Position numbers and translations under genes: made by a program
Source: Bradyrhizobium manausense
Lineage (GTDB): Bacteria; Pseudomonadota; Alphaproteobacteria; Rhizobiales; Xanthobacteraceae
Direction of reading: 5' to 3'
NCBI RefSeq assembly: GCF_018129685.1
Contig: NZ_JAFCLG010000011.1
Location: 118,460-182,459, forward strand
DNA: 64,000 bases
Shown: piece after piece, positions 54,103 through 62,516 of the stretch
Layout of the letters: each line of letters starts with the position of its first letter
Position numbering within the stretch: the stretch's first letter is position 1
The notes under the pieces: generated by a model
Seen by the model: the letters and a program-made list of their open reading frames with translations, nothing else
What the model was told of the DNA's origin: nothing
Databases searched by the model: none

Positions 54103-54263
54103 CGTGTTTCAAGCTTCGATTGTTGGTGGGCGAGTGCTCGCGTCGCGCCGCGCGACCTCAGTTGTCCTACGGAAGCACGGCCTGCTGAATTTCGATAGTC
54201 GCATTCAGGGTCCGTTGACGCCACTACGATATGAGTCGAGCGATTCATATTGCGAGCACCGTC

Positions 54264-56258
54264 ATGAAACTGCGTTTGTCGATTTCCTCGGCCATCATCG
54301 CATTTGGTATTCTGTTAGTGCTGGGCTTCGCGGCGGTCGTCGCCAGTGGCGCTTATGCGCTGCGCGAACTCAAGGTCGGCGGTCCGCTCTATTCCGACAT
54401 CAAGCTCGGCAACGACCTGGTCGCCGACATTCTGCCGCCGCCGGCCTACGTGCTCGAAGCCTATCTGGAAGCAACGCTGGCCATGCGCGAGCCGGATCAG
54501 CTTGCCGCTCACGGCGAGCGTCTCGTCCAGCTCCGCAAGGACTATGAAGACCGCAAGGCGTTCTGGAGCGGATCGAGTCTCGCGCCCGACTTGAAGACCG
54601 CGCTGGTCGCGAAATCGGATGCCGAGGTGCAGAAGTTCTGGAAGCTCGTTTCCGATCAACTCCTGCCGGCACTGAAGAACAAGGACGGGGCCGCCGCCGA
54701 GCGCGCCTATGCCCAGCTCAAGGGCATCTACACCGCGCACCGCGGCATCATCGACGGCATCGTCGAGGCAGCCAACAAACAGAACTCGGACATGGAGAAG
54801 CTCGCGGCTGACCGCGACGCGTCGATCGCCTATGTCGTGTGGGGCGTATCCGCCGCCGTGCTCGCGCTGATCGCGGGAGGTCTCGTCTTCGTTGCGCTCG
54901 GGCTCGTCCGCCCGATCGTCCGCATGACCGGTGCCATGCAGAAGCTTGCGACCGGGGATCTCACCGCGGAGGTACCCTATGCCGACCGTCGCGACGAAGT
55001 AGGTTCCATGGCGAGCGCACTCGCGGTGTTCAAGCAGGGCGCGCTGGAGAATGCCCGGCTGCGCGACGAGCAGGTCCGCGCCGAAGAGGCGGCGACCCTG
55101 GCCAAGCGCAAGGCACTGCTTGGCATGGCGGAGACCGTCGAGCGTGAAACCGGCGCGTCGGTCGAGACTGCTGCCGCGGCAACGCAAGGCGTGGAGCGCA
55201 CCGCTTCGAACCTTTCGGAGATTGCACACGACCTGTCGACGGAATCGCAGGCGGTGGCCGCCGCCTCCGAGCAGGCGCTGGCCAGCGCGGAAACGGTCTC
55301 TTCGGCTGCCGAAGAATTGACCGCCTCGATCCGCGAGATCACGGGCCAGCTTGCGCGTGCGAGCCAGGTGACGAAATCCGCGGTGGCCGGCCGTGAGCAG
55401 GCGCGCACGACCATCCAGACGTTGTCAGGCTCGGTGAGAAAGATCGCCGAGGTGTCCGATCTGATCGGGGGCATCGCCGGCCAGACCAATCTGCTGGCGT
55501 TGAACGCCACGATCGAGGCAGCGCGCGCAGGCGAGGCCGGACGCGGCTTCGCGGTCGTCGCCGCCGAAGTCAAATCGTTGTCCAACCAGACCGCGAAATC
55601 GACCGAAGAGATTGCACGCCTGATCGCCGAGATTCAGACGTCGACCGACGCCGCTGTCGCTGCAGTCGAGGAGATGGGCGGCCAGATCGCCGAGATCGAT
55701 AGTGTAGCGACGTCCGTCGCAGCTGCGATGGAAGAGCAGGATTCCGCGACCCGCGAGATCGCGCGCTCGATTTCGGAGTCGGCGTCTGCAGCCAGGGAAG
55801 TCTCAGCCAAAATCGCGCATGTCAGTCGCGATGCGGATTCGGTCAATGAGCGCGCGTCCGAAATGCGCCAGGCGATCTCCGGCGTCTCATCGAACCTGGC
55901 GGCACTTCAGTCGGTCCTGGTCCGGACCGTGCGAAGCTCGACGGACGAGGTCGATCGTCGTCTCACCAGGCGCTATGCGACCGATCTGCAAGTGTCGGTG
56001 ACCGACAGCAGGCAGGCGATGCACGCGACGACGCTGGTCGACATCTCCGAAGGCGGAGCCTGGATCCGTTGCGCGCCCCAGATCAATATCGGCGAAACCG
56101 GCGTGCTGCGCATCAAGGGCCTTGCGCCAGCGCTTCAGTTCACCGTGCGGACCCATGACGGCGATACCGCACATGTGGCCTTCACACTGGCGGCCGGCGA
56201 GAGAGCCGAGTTTGCCAGCTGGGTGGCGCGCCATTTCGGCGAGTCTGCGGCGGCCTGA
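54264..56258 (+). CDS. Methyl-accepting chemotaxis protein with C-terminal PilZ domain
   Basis: Chemoreceptor of about 664 residues. Order: membrane segment (about 8-32), periplasmic helical sensor (about 33-190), second segment (about 193-217), HAMP (about 218-270), signalling coiled coil (about 290-560) and a PilZ domain (about 575-660). The conserved hairpin tip is GGIAGQTNLLALNATIEAARAGEAGRGFAVVA. PilZ motifs are RRLTRR (RxxxR) and DISEGG (D/NxSxxG), both needed to bind c-di-GMP. The receptor could thus couple ligand sensing with c-di-GMP level. ATG at 54264 is preferred to 54231 by the start of the signal-anchor; neither has a strong ribosome site. No che genes are adjacent. Confidence 0.92.
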   Translation: MKLRLSISSAIIAFGILLVLGFAAVVASGAYALRELKVGGPLYSDIKLGNDLVADILPPPAYVLEAYLEATLAMREPDQLAAHGERLVQLRKDYEDRKAFWSGSSLAPDLKTALVAKSDAEVQKFWKLVSDQLLPALKNKDGAAAERAYAQLKGIYTAHRGIIDGIVEAANKQNSDMEKLAADRDASIAYVVWGVSAAVLALIAGGLVFVALGLVRPIVRMTGAMQKLATGDLTAEVPYADRRDEVGSMASALAVFKQGALENARLRDEQVRAEEAATLAKRKALLGMAETVERETGASVETAAAATQGVERTASNLSEIAHDLSTESQAVAAASEQALASAETVSSAAEELTASIREITGQLARASQVTKSAVAGREQARTTIQTLSGSVRKIAEVSDLIGGIAGQTNLLALNATIEAARAGEAGRGFAVVAAEVKSLSNQTAKSTEEIARLIAEIQTSTDAAVAAVEEMGGQIAEIDSVATSVAAAMEEQDSATREIARSISESASAAREVSAKIAHVSRDADSVNERASEMRQAISGVSSNLAALQSVLVRTVRSSTDEVDRRLTRRYATDLQVSVTDSRQAMHATTLVDISEGGAWIRCAPQINIGETGVLRIKGLAPALQFTVRTHDGDTAHVAFTLAAGERAEFASWVARHFGESAAA

Positions 56259-56333
56259 TCGCAGGATCGGGTGCGCCTATGGTGCCGGCGGCTGTGATCG
56301 TGCAGAATGGCTGCGGCACCGGGGGCGCGATTC

Positions 56334-57386
56334 ATGACATCCTCTCAACTGCCGGCGGTCGCTGAGCCCGGTTACCTGACGGCCGCCTTGCGCAGAGCCG
56401 GCGACCTGGATGCCGGCGCCGTGCGCGAGGTGAAGGTGCTGGATGAGCGCGACACCGTCGTCTCGCACATCATCAGGCTCGGCCTGCGTTATGTCGGGGA
56501 GTCCGCCGGTGCGCCGCAATCGCTCCTTCTCAAGACCCCGCATGCCGGTTTTGCCAGGACGCTCGCCGATGACGGTCGACGCGAGGTGGTCTTCTACACG
56601 AAGCTCGCACCCAAAATGCCGCCGGGGCTGGTCCCGCGTTGCTTTGACGGGCGCTTCGACGAAGAGAGTTTCGACTGGCATCTCCTGCTGGAAGACCTCA
56701 CCGACAGCCACGAGCTCGCGACGCAATGGCCGCTGCCGCCGTCGCGTGAACAGGCGACCGCGATCGTGACAACGCTTGCGCACTGGCACGCTGCCTGGTG
56801 GGACCATCCCGACATCGCCGGCGCCTGGGCGAGTACCGAAGATAGCGCGCAGCGTATCGAAACCTTCGCCGGCCACTACGACCGTTTCGCCGATTTGCTC
56901 GGCGATCGCCTCAGCGAAGAGCGGCGCATTCTCTATCGCCGCCTGATCGACCAGTCGACCCGGCTATCCGAGCGCTATCATTCGCACCGTCATCTCAGCA
57001 TTGCCCATGGCGATGCCCACACATGGAATTTCATGCTGCCACGCGCGGGCGTCACGGACACCGTACGCATCTTCGATCTCGCCATGTGGGACGTCAACGT
57101 CCCGACCAACGACCTTGCTTACATGATGGCGGTTCATTGGTTTCCGGAACGCCGGCAGGCGCTCGAACGCCCCCTGCTCAATCTCTATCACGAGACATTG
57201 CTCGCCAGCGGAATCACCGGCTACACGCGCGGCGCGCTCGATCGCGACTACCGCTGGTCGGTGCTCTGGCACATCACCAAGCCGGTCTGGCTATGGGCCG
57301 CCAACATCCCGCCGGGGATCTGGTGGCACCATCTGGAGCGGGTGATGATGGCGGTCGAGGATCTGGGCTGCGAGGAGTTGTTGTAG
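56334..57386 (+). CDS. Aminoglycoside phosphotransferase-fold kinase (APH/EcK-like)
   Basis: Cytoplasmic protein of about 350 residues with the small-molecule kinase fold. Visible are LLLKTPHA (ATP-site Lys), VVFYTKLAPKMPPGLVPRCF, LLLEDLTDS and the catalytic Brenner motif LSIAHGDAHTWNFML (Asp and Asn). The metal-binding Asp is in RIFDLAMWDV, where the more usual reading is DWQ. Relatives include ecdysteroid-kinase-like proteins and acyl-CoA-dehydrogenase-linked kinases. Substrate is unknown; true aminoglycoside resistance is unlikely. ATG at 56307 is an alternative start. Confidence 0.82.
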   Translation: MTSSQLPAVAEPGYLTAALRRAGDLDAGAVREVKVLDERDTVVSHIIRLGLRYVGESAGAPQSLLLKTPHAGFARTLADDGRREVVFYTKLAPKMPPGLVPRCFDGRFDEESFDWHLLLEDLTDSHELATQWPLPPSREQATAIVTTLAHWHAAWWDHPDIAGAWASTEDSAQRIETFAGHYDRFADLLGDRLSEERRILYRRLIDQSTRLSERYHSHRHLSIAHGDAHTWNFMLPRAGVTDTVRIFDLAMWDVNVPTNDLAYMMAVHWFPERRQALERPLLNLYHETLLASGITGYTRGALDRDYRWSVLWHITKPVWLWAANIPPGIWWHHLERVMMAVEDLGCEELL

Positions 57387-57430
57387 GGACATTGTGAGAA
57401 TGAGGCACGATGGCCGCTACACATTCTCAG

Positions 57431-57542
57431 TGTCGTCCCGGCGAAGGCCGGGACCCATAACCTTAGCGCGAGCGGATAACTGCGGGTCTTCGCCAAACCC
57501 AATCCTGTGGCTATGGGTCCCGGCCTTCGCCGGGACGACGGC
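57431..57542. repeat. Palindromic intergenic repeat (type B, copy 4)
   Basis: Near-perfect outer arms GTCGTCCCGGCGAAGGCCGG and CCGGCCTTCGCCGGGACGAC, with GGGACCCATA / TATGGGTCCC inside. Between convergent genes, the kinase and emrB, so it may act as a shared terminator. Confidence 0.9.
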
Positions 57543-57566
57543 GGAGTTTGTGGCGGGAGACGGTAA

Positions 57567-59123
57567 CTACTCCATCACCGCATGTTCCGGCCCGGCCGCC
57601 TGCTTGCGCAGCGTGGCTTTGGTCGAGCCGATCATCAGCGCCAGCGGGATGGTGCAGAGGATGAAGAACATCACGAGCGCGTAATCATGCGCGAACGCGA
57701 TGATCTGCGCCTGCACGCTGACCATGCGGTCGGCCATGGCACGGCCGGCATCGGTGGAGAGGTTGATCATGCCGCGGACGTCGGGCATCTGGAGCGCGTG
57801 GTTGAACGGGTTGATGTGCTCGGAGAGGATCGCATAAGTCCTGCGCGTCCCCTGCGTCAGCTGGGCGATGACGATGGAGATACCGACCGAGCTGGCGACG
57901 TTGCGCAAGAGCGTCAGCATCGAGGTGCCGTCGGTGCGCAGCTGGTTCGGCAGCGTCAGGAACGACACGGTCGACAGCGGCACGAAGACGAGGCCGAAGC
58001 CAAAGCCCTGGATCACGCTGACAATGACGATCTCCGGCACCTGGGTCTGGTCGGTCCAGCCGGTCATCTGGTACAGCGACGCCGCCGTCAGCGTCAGGCC
58101 CGAGATGATCAGCGTGCGCGCCTCGATGTACTTCATGATGCGGCCGACCATCATCATGGCGAAGAAGGTGCCGAAGCCGCGGCTGGCGAGCAGGCCGCCG
58201 GCGGTCATGATCGGGTAGCCGATGACGTTTTGCAGGTAAGGCGAGGCCAGCGCCATGGTCGAGTACAGCACGAGGCCCATCACCGTCATGAAGATGCAGC
58301 CGGTGAGGAAGTTGCGATCCCGAAACAGCGCGAACTGGATGAAGGGGCGCGACGTCGTGAAGGAGTGCGCGAAGAAGTAATAGAAGGCGACGCCCGAGAT
58401 CACGAACTCGGTCACGATCTCGACCGACTCGAACCAGTCGAGCTGCTCGCCGCGGTCGAGCGCGAGCTGGAGCGCGCCGATCGCGATCGCCAGCGCGCCG
58501 AAGCCGAACCAGTCGAATTTGAGGCTGAGGTCCTTCTTGGTCTCGTCCATGAAGACCAGCAGCCCGAACACGGTGATCGCACCGAACGGCAGATTGACGA
58601 AGAACACCCAGTGCCAGGAATAGGTCTCGGTCAGCCAGGCGCCGAGCGACGGGCCCATGATCGGGCCCATCATCACGCCCATGCCCCAGATCGACATCGC
58701 CTTGGCGCGTTCCTGCAGCGTGTAATAGTCGAGCATGACGGACTGCGACAGCGGCACCAGTGCTGCGCCGAATACGCCCTGCAGCAGGCGGAACAGCACC
58801 ATCTGGTTGATGTCCTGCGCCAGTCCGCACAGCACGGAGGCAAAGGTGAAGCCACCGGCGCAGATGATGAAGATGCGCTTGCGGCCAAAGCGGTTGGAGA
58901 TCCAGCCCACCGGCGCCGTCATGATCGCGGCGGCGACGATATAGGAGGTCAGCACCCAGTTGATCTGGTCCTGCGAGGCCGACAGCGTGCCCTGCATGTA
59001 GGGCAGGGCGACGTTGGCGATGGTGGTGTCCAGCGCCTGCATGATGGTCGCCGTCATGGCGCAGATCGTCACCATGTTCCGGCGCAGGCCGGGGACCATC
59101 AAAGCGGGGTTGGATTCCGCCAT
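57567..59123 (-). CDS. DHA2-family multidrug efflux MFS transporter (EmrB-like)
   Basis: Inner-membrane drug:proton antiporter of 518 residues with 14 predicted membrane segments. Typical DHA2 parts are IMQALDTTIANVALPYMQG in segment 1, NRFGRKRIF in loop 2-3 and the segment-5 motif GPIMGPSLGAWL. ATG at 59123 is 4 bp after the emrA stop and follows AGGA. With the membrane fusion protein encoded upstream it would form a tripartite pump with an outer-membrane channel encoded elsewhere. Confidence 0.93.
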   Translation of the reverse strand: MAESNPALMVPGLRRNMVTICAMTATIMQALDTTIANVALPYMQGTLSASQDQINWVLTSYIVAAAIMTAPVGWISNRFGRKRIFIICAGGFTFASVLCGLAQDINQMVLFRLLQGVFGAALVPLSQSVMLDYYTLQERAKAMSIWGMGVMMGPIMGPSLGAWLTETYSWHWVFFVNLPFGAITVFGLLVFMDETKKDLSLKFDWFGFGALAIAIGALQLALDRGEQLDWFESVEIVTEFVISGVAFYYFFAHSFTTSRPFIQFALFRDRNFLTGCIFMTVMGLVLYSTMALASPYLQNVIGYPIMTAGGLLASRGFGTFFAMMMVGRIMKYIEARTLIISGLTLTAASLYQMTGWTDQTQVPEIVIVSVIQGFGFGLVFVPLSTVSFLTLPNQLRTDGTSMLTLLRNVASSVGISIVIAQLTQGTRRTYAILSEHINPFNHALQMPDVRGMINLSTDAGRAMADRMVSVQAQIIAFAHDYALVMFFILCTIPLALMIGSTKATLRKQAAGPEHAVME

Positions 59124-59127
59124 CGGA

Positions 59128-60303
59128 TCAGTCCTTGTCCTGGTCTTTTTCTTGGCCTGCTGTCGCCGAGAGCCCAAGCAGGCCGGCGAGCGAGCGCTTG
59201 TGGCCGGTGTCGATGGTGGCGTAGACGCTCATGCCGGCCTTCAGCTTCTTCACGTATTTGTCGCTCTCGTCGAAATAGATCCTGATCGGCACGCGCTGCA
59301 CCACCTTGACGAAGTTACCGGTGGCGTTCTGCGGCGGCAGGATCGCGAATTGCGCGCCAGTGCCGGGCGAGAGCGAGCCGATCTTGCCCTTGAAGGCGTG
59401 GTTCGGGAACGCGTCGACCTCGAGGGTCACCGGCTGCCCCTCGGTGACGTAAGTGAGATCGCTCTCCTTTGGATTGGCATCGACCCAGGGATGGGCGATG
59501 TCGATGATGGAGAACACGGCGGTGCCCGCGGCGACATAGCGGCCGAGCTGGATCTGCTCGACCTGCGTCGCCACGCCATCCATCGAGGCGCGCACCACCG
59601 CATGGTCGAGATTGCGCTCCGCATTCTCGAGCTTGGACTTGGCAGAGGCGTAAGGCGGGAATTTCTCGAGCGGCAAGTCAGTGTCGCCGAGCAGCTGGGT
59701 CTTGGCGGTCGAGATCTGCTGCTTGACGTATTGCGCAATCGAGCCCGACGTGACCAGCGCGTTCGAGGCGTTGTCGAGATCGAGCTGCGAGCCGAAACTG
59801 TTCTTCACCAGCGCCTGCTTGCGCTCGACGTCGCGCTGTTTCAGGTCGACGCCCTTCTGGGCGAGATCGAGCATGTCGCCGTAAATCTTGATATTGGCGC
59901 GCAGACTGTCATAGGTGGTCTGCGCCTGCATGACCTGCGCCTTGGCCTCGTCCACCGCAAGACGGAACGGCACCGGGTCGATCTCGAACAGCACGTCGCC
60001 CTGCTTGACCAGCTGGCCTTCCCTCACGACGACCTTCTCGATCTTGCCGGAGATGTCGGGCGTGACCAGCACCTTCTGGGCGCCGACATAGGCGTCGTCA
60101 GTGCCGACATAGCGACCGCCATTGAGATAGAAGGTGAGGCCGGCAGCCACGGCGACGAATGGCAGCACCACCATCAGCAGAAAGCGGCGATAGCGGCGCA
60201 GGCCGGCGACGAAGCGGCGGCGGGGGTCGGTGCCGGCCTTCTTGGTCGGCTTGCCGCTGTCGATTTTCTGCTCGGGCTGGAATTTGAGGACTTGTTCAGC
60301 CAT
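59128..60303 (-). CDS. HlyD-family efflux membrane fusion protein (EmrA-like)
   Basis: Periplasmic adaptor of 391 residues anchored by one N-terminal membrane segment (about 40-62). The barrel-sandwich lipoyl halves are YVGAQKVLVTPDISGKIEKVVVREGQLVKQGDVLFEIDP and AVVRASMDGVATQVEQIQLGRYV, flanking a coiled-coil hairpin (about 115-215). It overlaps the marR gene by 8 bp and precedes emrB by 4 bp, so marR-emrA-emrB form one operon. Confidence 0.93.
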   Translation of the reverse strand: MAEQVLKFQPEQKIDSGKPTKKAGTDPRRRFVAGLRRYRRFLLMVVLPFVAVAAGLTFYLNGGRYVGTDDAYVGAQKVLVTPDISGKIEKVVVREGQLVKQGDVLFEIDPVPFRLAVDEAKAQVMQAQTTYDSLRANIKIYGDMLDLAQKGVDLKQRDVERKQALVKNSFGSQLDLDNASNALVTSGSIAQYVKQQISTAKTQLLGDTDLPLEKFPPYASAKSKLENAERNLDHAVVRASMDGVATQVEQIQLGRYVAAGTAVFSIIDIAHPWVDANPKESDLTYVTEGQPVTLEVDAFPNHAFKGKIGSLSPGTGAQFAILPPQNATGNFVKVVQRVPIRIYFDESDKYVKKLKAGMSVYATIDTGHKRSLAGLLGLSATAGQEKDQDKD

Positions 60304-60778
60304 AGCGCTGCTCCTTACGCGCTTGTTCCGCCCCGGAGGTCTGGATCGCGGTTCGCACGTTTTCCTTGATGGTTTCGAGTTGAGTGAGGAGACGGTGGGC
60401 GTCCGTCGGGCTGATGCCGTCGAGCGCGTTCGCCGTGAGTTCCGATTTCAGGCCGCTCATCTTGCCGAGCAGCGCGCGGCCGGCCTTCTTGAGATAGAGG
60501 CGCTTGACGCGGCGGTCCGTGGCGTCGCTGCGGCGCTCGATCCAGTCGCTGTCGCAGAGCTTGTCGATCAGGCGCGTCAGCGTGATCGGCTGCATCTCCA
60601 GCAGTTCGGCGAGCTCCGATTGCTTCATGCCCTCGCTGCGCTCGACCTTCGCCAGCACCGCCCATTGGGCGCGGGTGATGCCGAAACGCCGCGCCTCCTT
60701 GTCGGCATAGACGCGCAACAGGCGATAGAGTTCGCCGAGCGTGAACAGGAAGTTCTGGTCGACAGACCCGCGGGTCAT
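60296..60778 (-). CDS. MarR-family transcriptional regulator
   Basis: Winged-helix repressor of 160 residues, first gene of the efflux operon. The DNA-binding part is KQSELAELLEMQPITLTRLIDKLCDSDWIERRSDATDRRVKRLYLKKAG, with the DxR wing conserved. ATG at 60778 has GGAG nine bases upstream; a TTG at 60793 is an alternative. By analogy to EmrR it should repress its own operon and be released by drugs or phenolic ligands. A set of AAGCTT half-sites covers its promoter. Confidence 0.92.
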   Translation of the reverse strand: MTRGSVDQNFLFTLGELYRLLRVYADKEARRFGITRAQWAVLAKVERSEGMKQSELAELLEMQPITLTRLIDKLCDSDWIERRSDATDRRVKRLYLKKAGRALLGKMSGLKSELTANALDGISPTDAHRLLTQLETIKENVRTAIQTSGAEQARKEQRYG

Positions 60779-60822
60779 AAGCTTGGTCTCCAATGAGCTT
60801 GAATATAATAAGGAAGCTTATG
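60776..60822. promoter_or_regulatory. Candidate MarR operator: repeated AAGCTT half-sites
   Basis: Perfect 9-bp inverted repeat CATAAGCTT (60776-60784) and AAGCTTATG (60814-60822), with a third half-site AGCTT at 60796-60800 and an AT-rich core GAATATAATAAGG between. The left arm includes the marR start codon. A repressor bound here would block both promoter and ribosome access. Confidence 0.55.
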
Positions 60823-60934
60823 ATTATTTCACGGCGGTTTAACAGGACGCTGTCCCGCAGCAAAAGCATGGCTGACCGCCGCCGCGCCGGTCGTGCTTTG
60901 GGTTCCCCGGCCGAAATGCTAGAAGGCGGGCCGA

Positions 60935-61429
60935 ATGACCCTCGCAAAGCCGGCATTTCCGACGCCCGACCATGATCACGGCCGCTGCACCGCGGACGCG
61001 CTGGCGCATGCGGAAGCCGTTTGCGCGCAGCGGGCGCAAAAATTCACGCCCATTCGACGCCAGGTCTTGGGCGCCTTGCTGTCCAGCCATCGGCCGCTCG
61101 GCGCCTATGAGATCATCGACGAACTTGCCAAATCGATGCCGCGGCCGGCGCCGATCACGGTCTACCGTGCTCTCGATTTCCTGATGGCGAATGGCCTCGT
61201 GCACCGCATCGAGAGCCGCAACGCCTATCTTGCGTGCGCCGCGCACGACCATGACGCGACGTCTGCGGTGGCGTTCCTGATCTGCGAGCGCTGTGGTCTC
61301 GTTGGCGAGATCCCGTCCGGGTCCTTTGCCAAGGAGCTCAACACTGCTGCGCGCGCGTCAGGCTTCGCACCGAAATTGTCCGTGGTGGAGATCACGGGCG
61401 TCTGCACCCATTGTCAGAAAGCTTCATAA
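60935..61429 (+). CDS. zur: Fur-family regulator, zinc uptake regulator type
   Basis: Metal-dependent repressor of 164 residues. The DNA-binding part is CAQRAQKFTPIRRQVLGALLSSHRPLGAYEIIDEL with recognition helix PAPITVYRALDFLMANGLVHRIES, and structural-zinc CxxC pairs CERC and CTHC. An extra His-rich N-terminus (PDHDHGRC) and HDHD in the dimer domain are common in Zur proteins. Expected to repress zinc uptake genes; no znuABC is adjacent. AAGG precedes the ATG at 60935. A hairpin (61463-61487) follows. Confidence 0.88.
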   Translation: MTLAKPAFPTPDHDHGRCTADALAHAEAVCAQRAQKFTPIRRQVLGALLSSHRPLGAYEIIDELAKSMPRPAPITVYRALDFLMANGLVHRIESRNAYLACAAHDHDATSAVAFLICERCGLVGEIPSGSFAKELNTAARASGFAPKLSVVEITGVCTHCQKAS

Positions 61430-61462
61430 GGATGCATTCGGCTGGAGCCAACGCGGCGGTGT

Positions 61463-61487
61463 CCACCTCTCCCCTGCGGGGGGAGGT
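61463..61487. repeat. Short hairpin after zur (type G-like)
   Basis: ACCTCTCCCC-TGC-GGGGGGAGGT stem with one G-T wobble. No T-run. Could be a terminator for zur or a fragment of a type G repeat, and closely resembles 14867-14891. Confidence 0.5.
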
Positions 61488-61550
61488 AAAGAGCGCGTCA
61501 CCGTCTAACCTATAAAGCAACAACGGCGTAAAGCCGGACCTCAGGAAGAA

Positions 61551-62504
61551 ATGTCCTCACCGCAAGCCAACCCGTCGAACACGCGCCCCCTCAGTGCCGG
61601 CGCCATCGCCCTGATGCTCATGCTGTGCCTGACCTGGGGGTTCAACCAGATCGCGGTGAAGCTGGTGCTGCCGGATGTGCCGCCAATGCTGCAGGCGATG
61701 ATTCGTTCAATGGGCGCGCTGCCGGTGCTGTTCCTCATCGGCACGTTTCGCGGCGTCAAATTCTTCGAGAATGACGACACGTGGAAGCCGGGCCTGATCG
61801 CGGGGCTGATGTTCGGCATCGAATTCGTGCTGATCTTCCAGGGCCTGCGCCTGACCTCCGCCTCCCGCGCCGTCGTGTTCCTGTACACCGCGCCCTTCTT
61901 CGTCGCACTCGGCTCCTATCAGGTGCTGGGCGAGCGCCTTGGCACCACGCAATGGCTGGGACTTGCCGTGAGTTTTGCCGGCGTGGCACTCGCGATCGGC
62001 GTGCCGCAGGCCAATGTCGATTCATCGGTCCTGCTCGGCGACCTCCTGATCGTGCTAGGCGCCTCGCTGTGGGCCGCGACGACGTTGGTTGCCAAGGGCA
62101 CGCGGCTGCGCTTCGCCGCGCCTGAGAAGGCGCTGGGCTACCAGGTTGCGACCTCGATCCCGATCCTGGGCGCGGCGGCGTGGCTGTCAGGCGAATCCAT
62201 CACTCACACCCCGTCGCCGCTCTCGATCGGCCTGTTGGCCTTCCAGGCGATCTGGGTGGTCGGAACCACGTTCACGCTTTGGTTCGCGCTGGTGAAGGCC
62301 TATTCGGCCAGCAAATTGTCCGCTTTTACCTTCATCACCCCTTTGTTTGGCGTGGTGGGTAGCTATTTCATCATGCACGACACCCTGAGCCTGGCCTTTG
62401 GGGCGGCGGCCGTCCTTGTAATTGCTGGGCTTTTTCTGGTTAACCGTCCGAGCCAAACGGCCGCGGCGCCGCGCGATGCATTGCTGAACGTCACCAAAAC
62501 CTGA
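61551..62504 (+). CDS. DMT-superfamily (EamA) transporter
   Basis: Inner-membrane carrier of 317 residues with ten predicted membrane segments in two EamA repeats. First-repeat markers are LCLTWGFNQIAVKLVLPDVPP and RLTSASRAVVFLYTAPFFVALGSYQVLGERL; the second repeat shows KAYSASKLSAFTFITPLFGVVGSYFIMHDTL. AGGAAG stands just before the ATG at 61551. ispG begins 12 bp after its stop, so the two are probably on one transcript. Likely an amino acid or metabolite exporter; substrate unknown. Confidence 0.92.
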   Translation: MSSPQANPSNTRPLSAGAIALMLMLCLTWGFNQIAVKLVLPDVPPMLQAMIRSMGALPVLFLIGTFRGVKFFENDDTWKPGLIAGLMFGIEFVLIFQGLRLTSASRAVVFLYTAPFFVALGSYQVLGERLGTTQWLGLAVSFAGVALAIGVPQANVDSSVLLGDLLIVLGASLWAATTLVAKGTRLRFAAPEKALGYQVATSIPILGAAAWLSGESITHTPSPLSIGLLAFQAIWVVGTTFTLWFALVKAYSASKLSAFTFITPLFGVVGSYFIMHDTLSLAFGAAAVLVIAGLFLVNRPSQTAAAPRDALLNVTKT

Positions 62505-62516
62505 TATTTGGACCCC

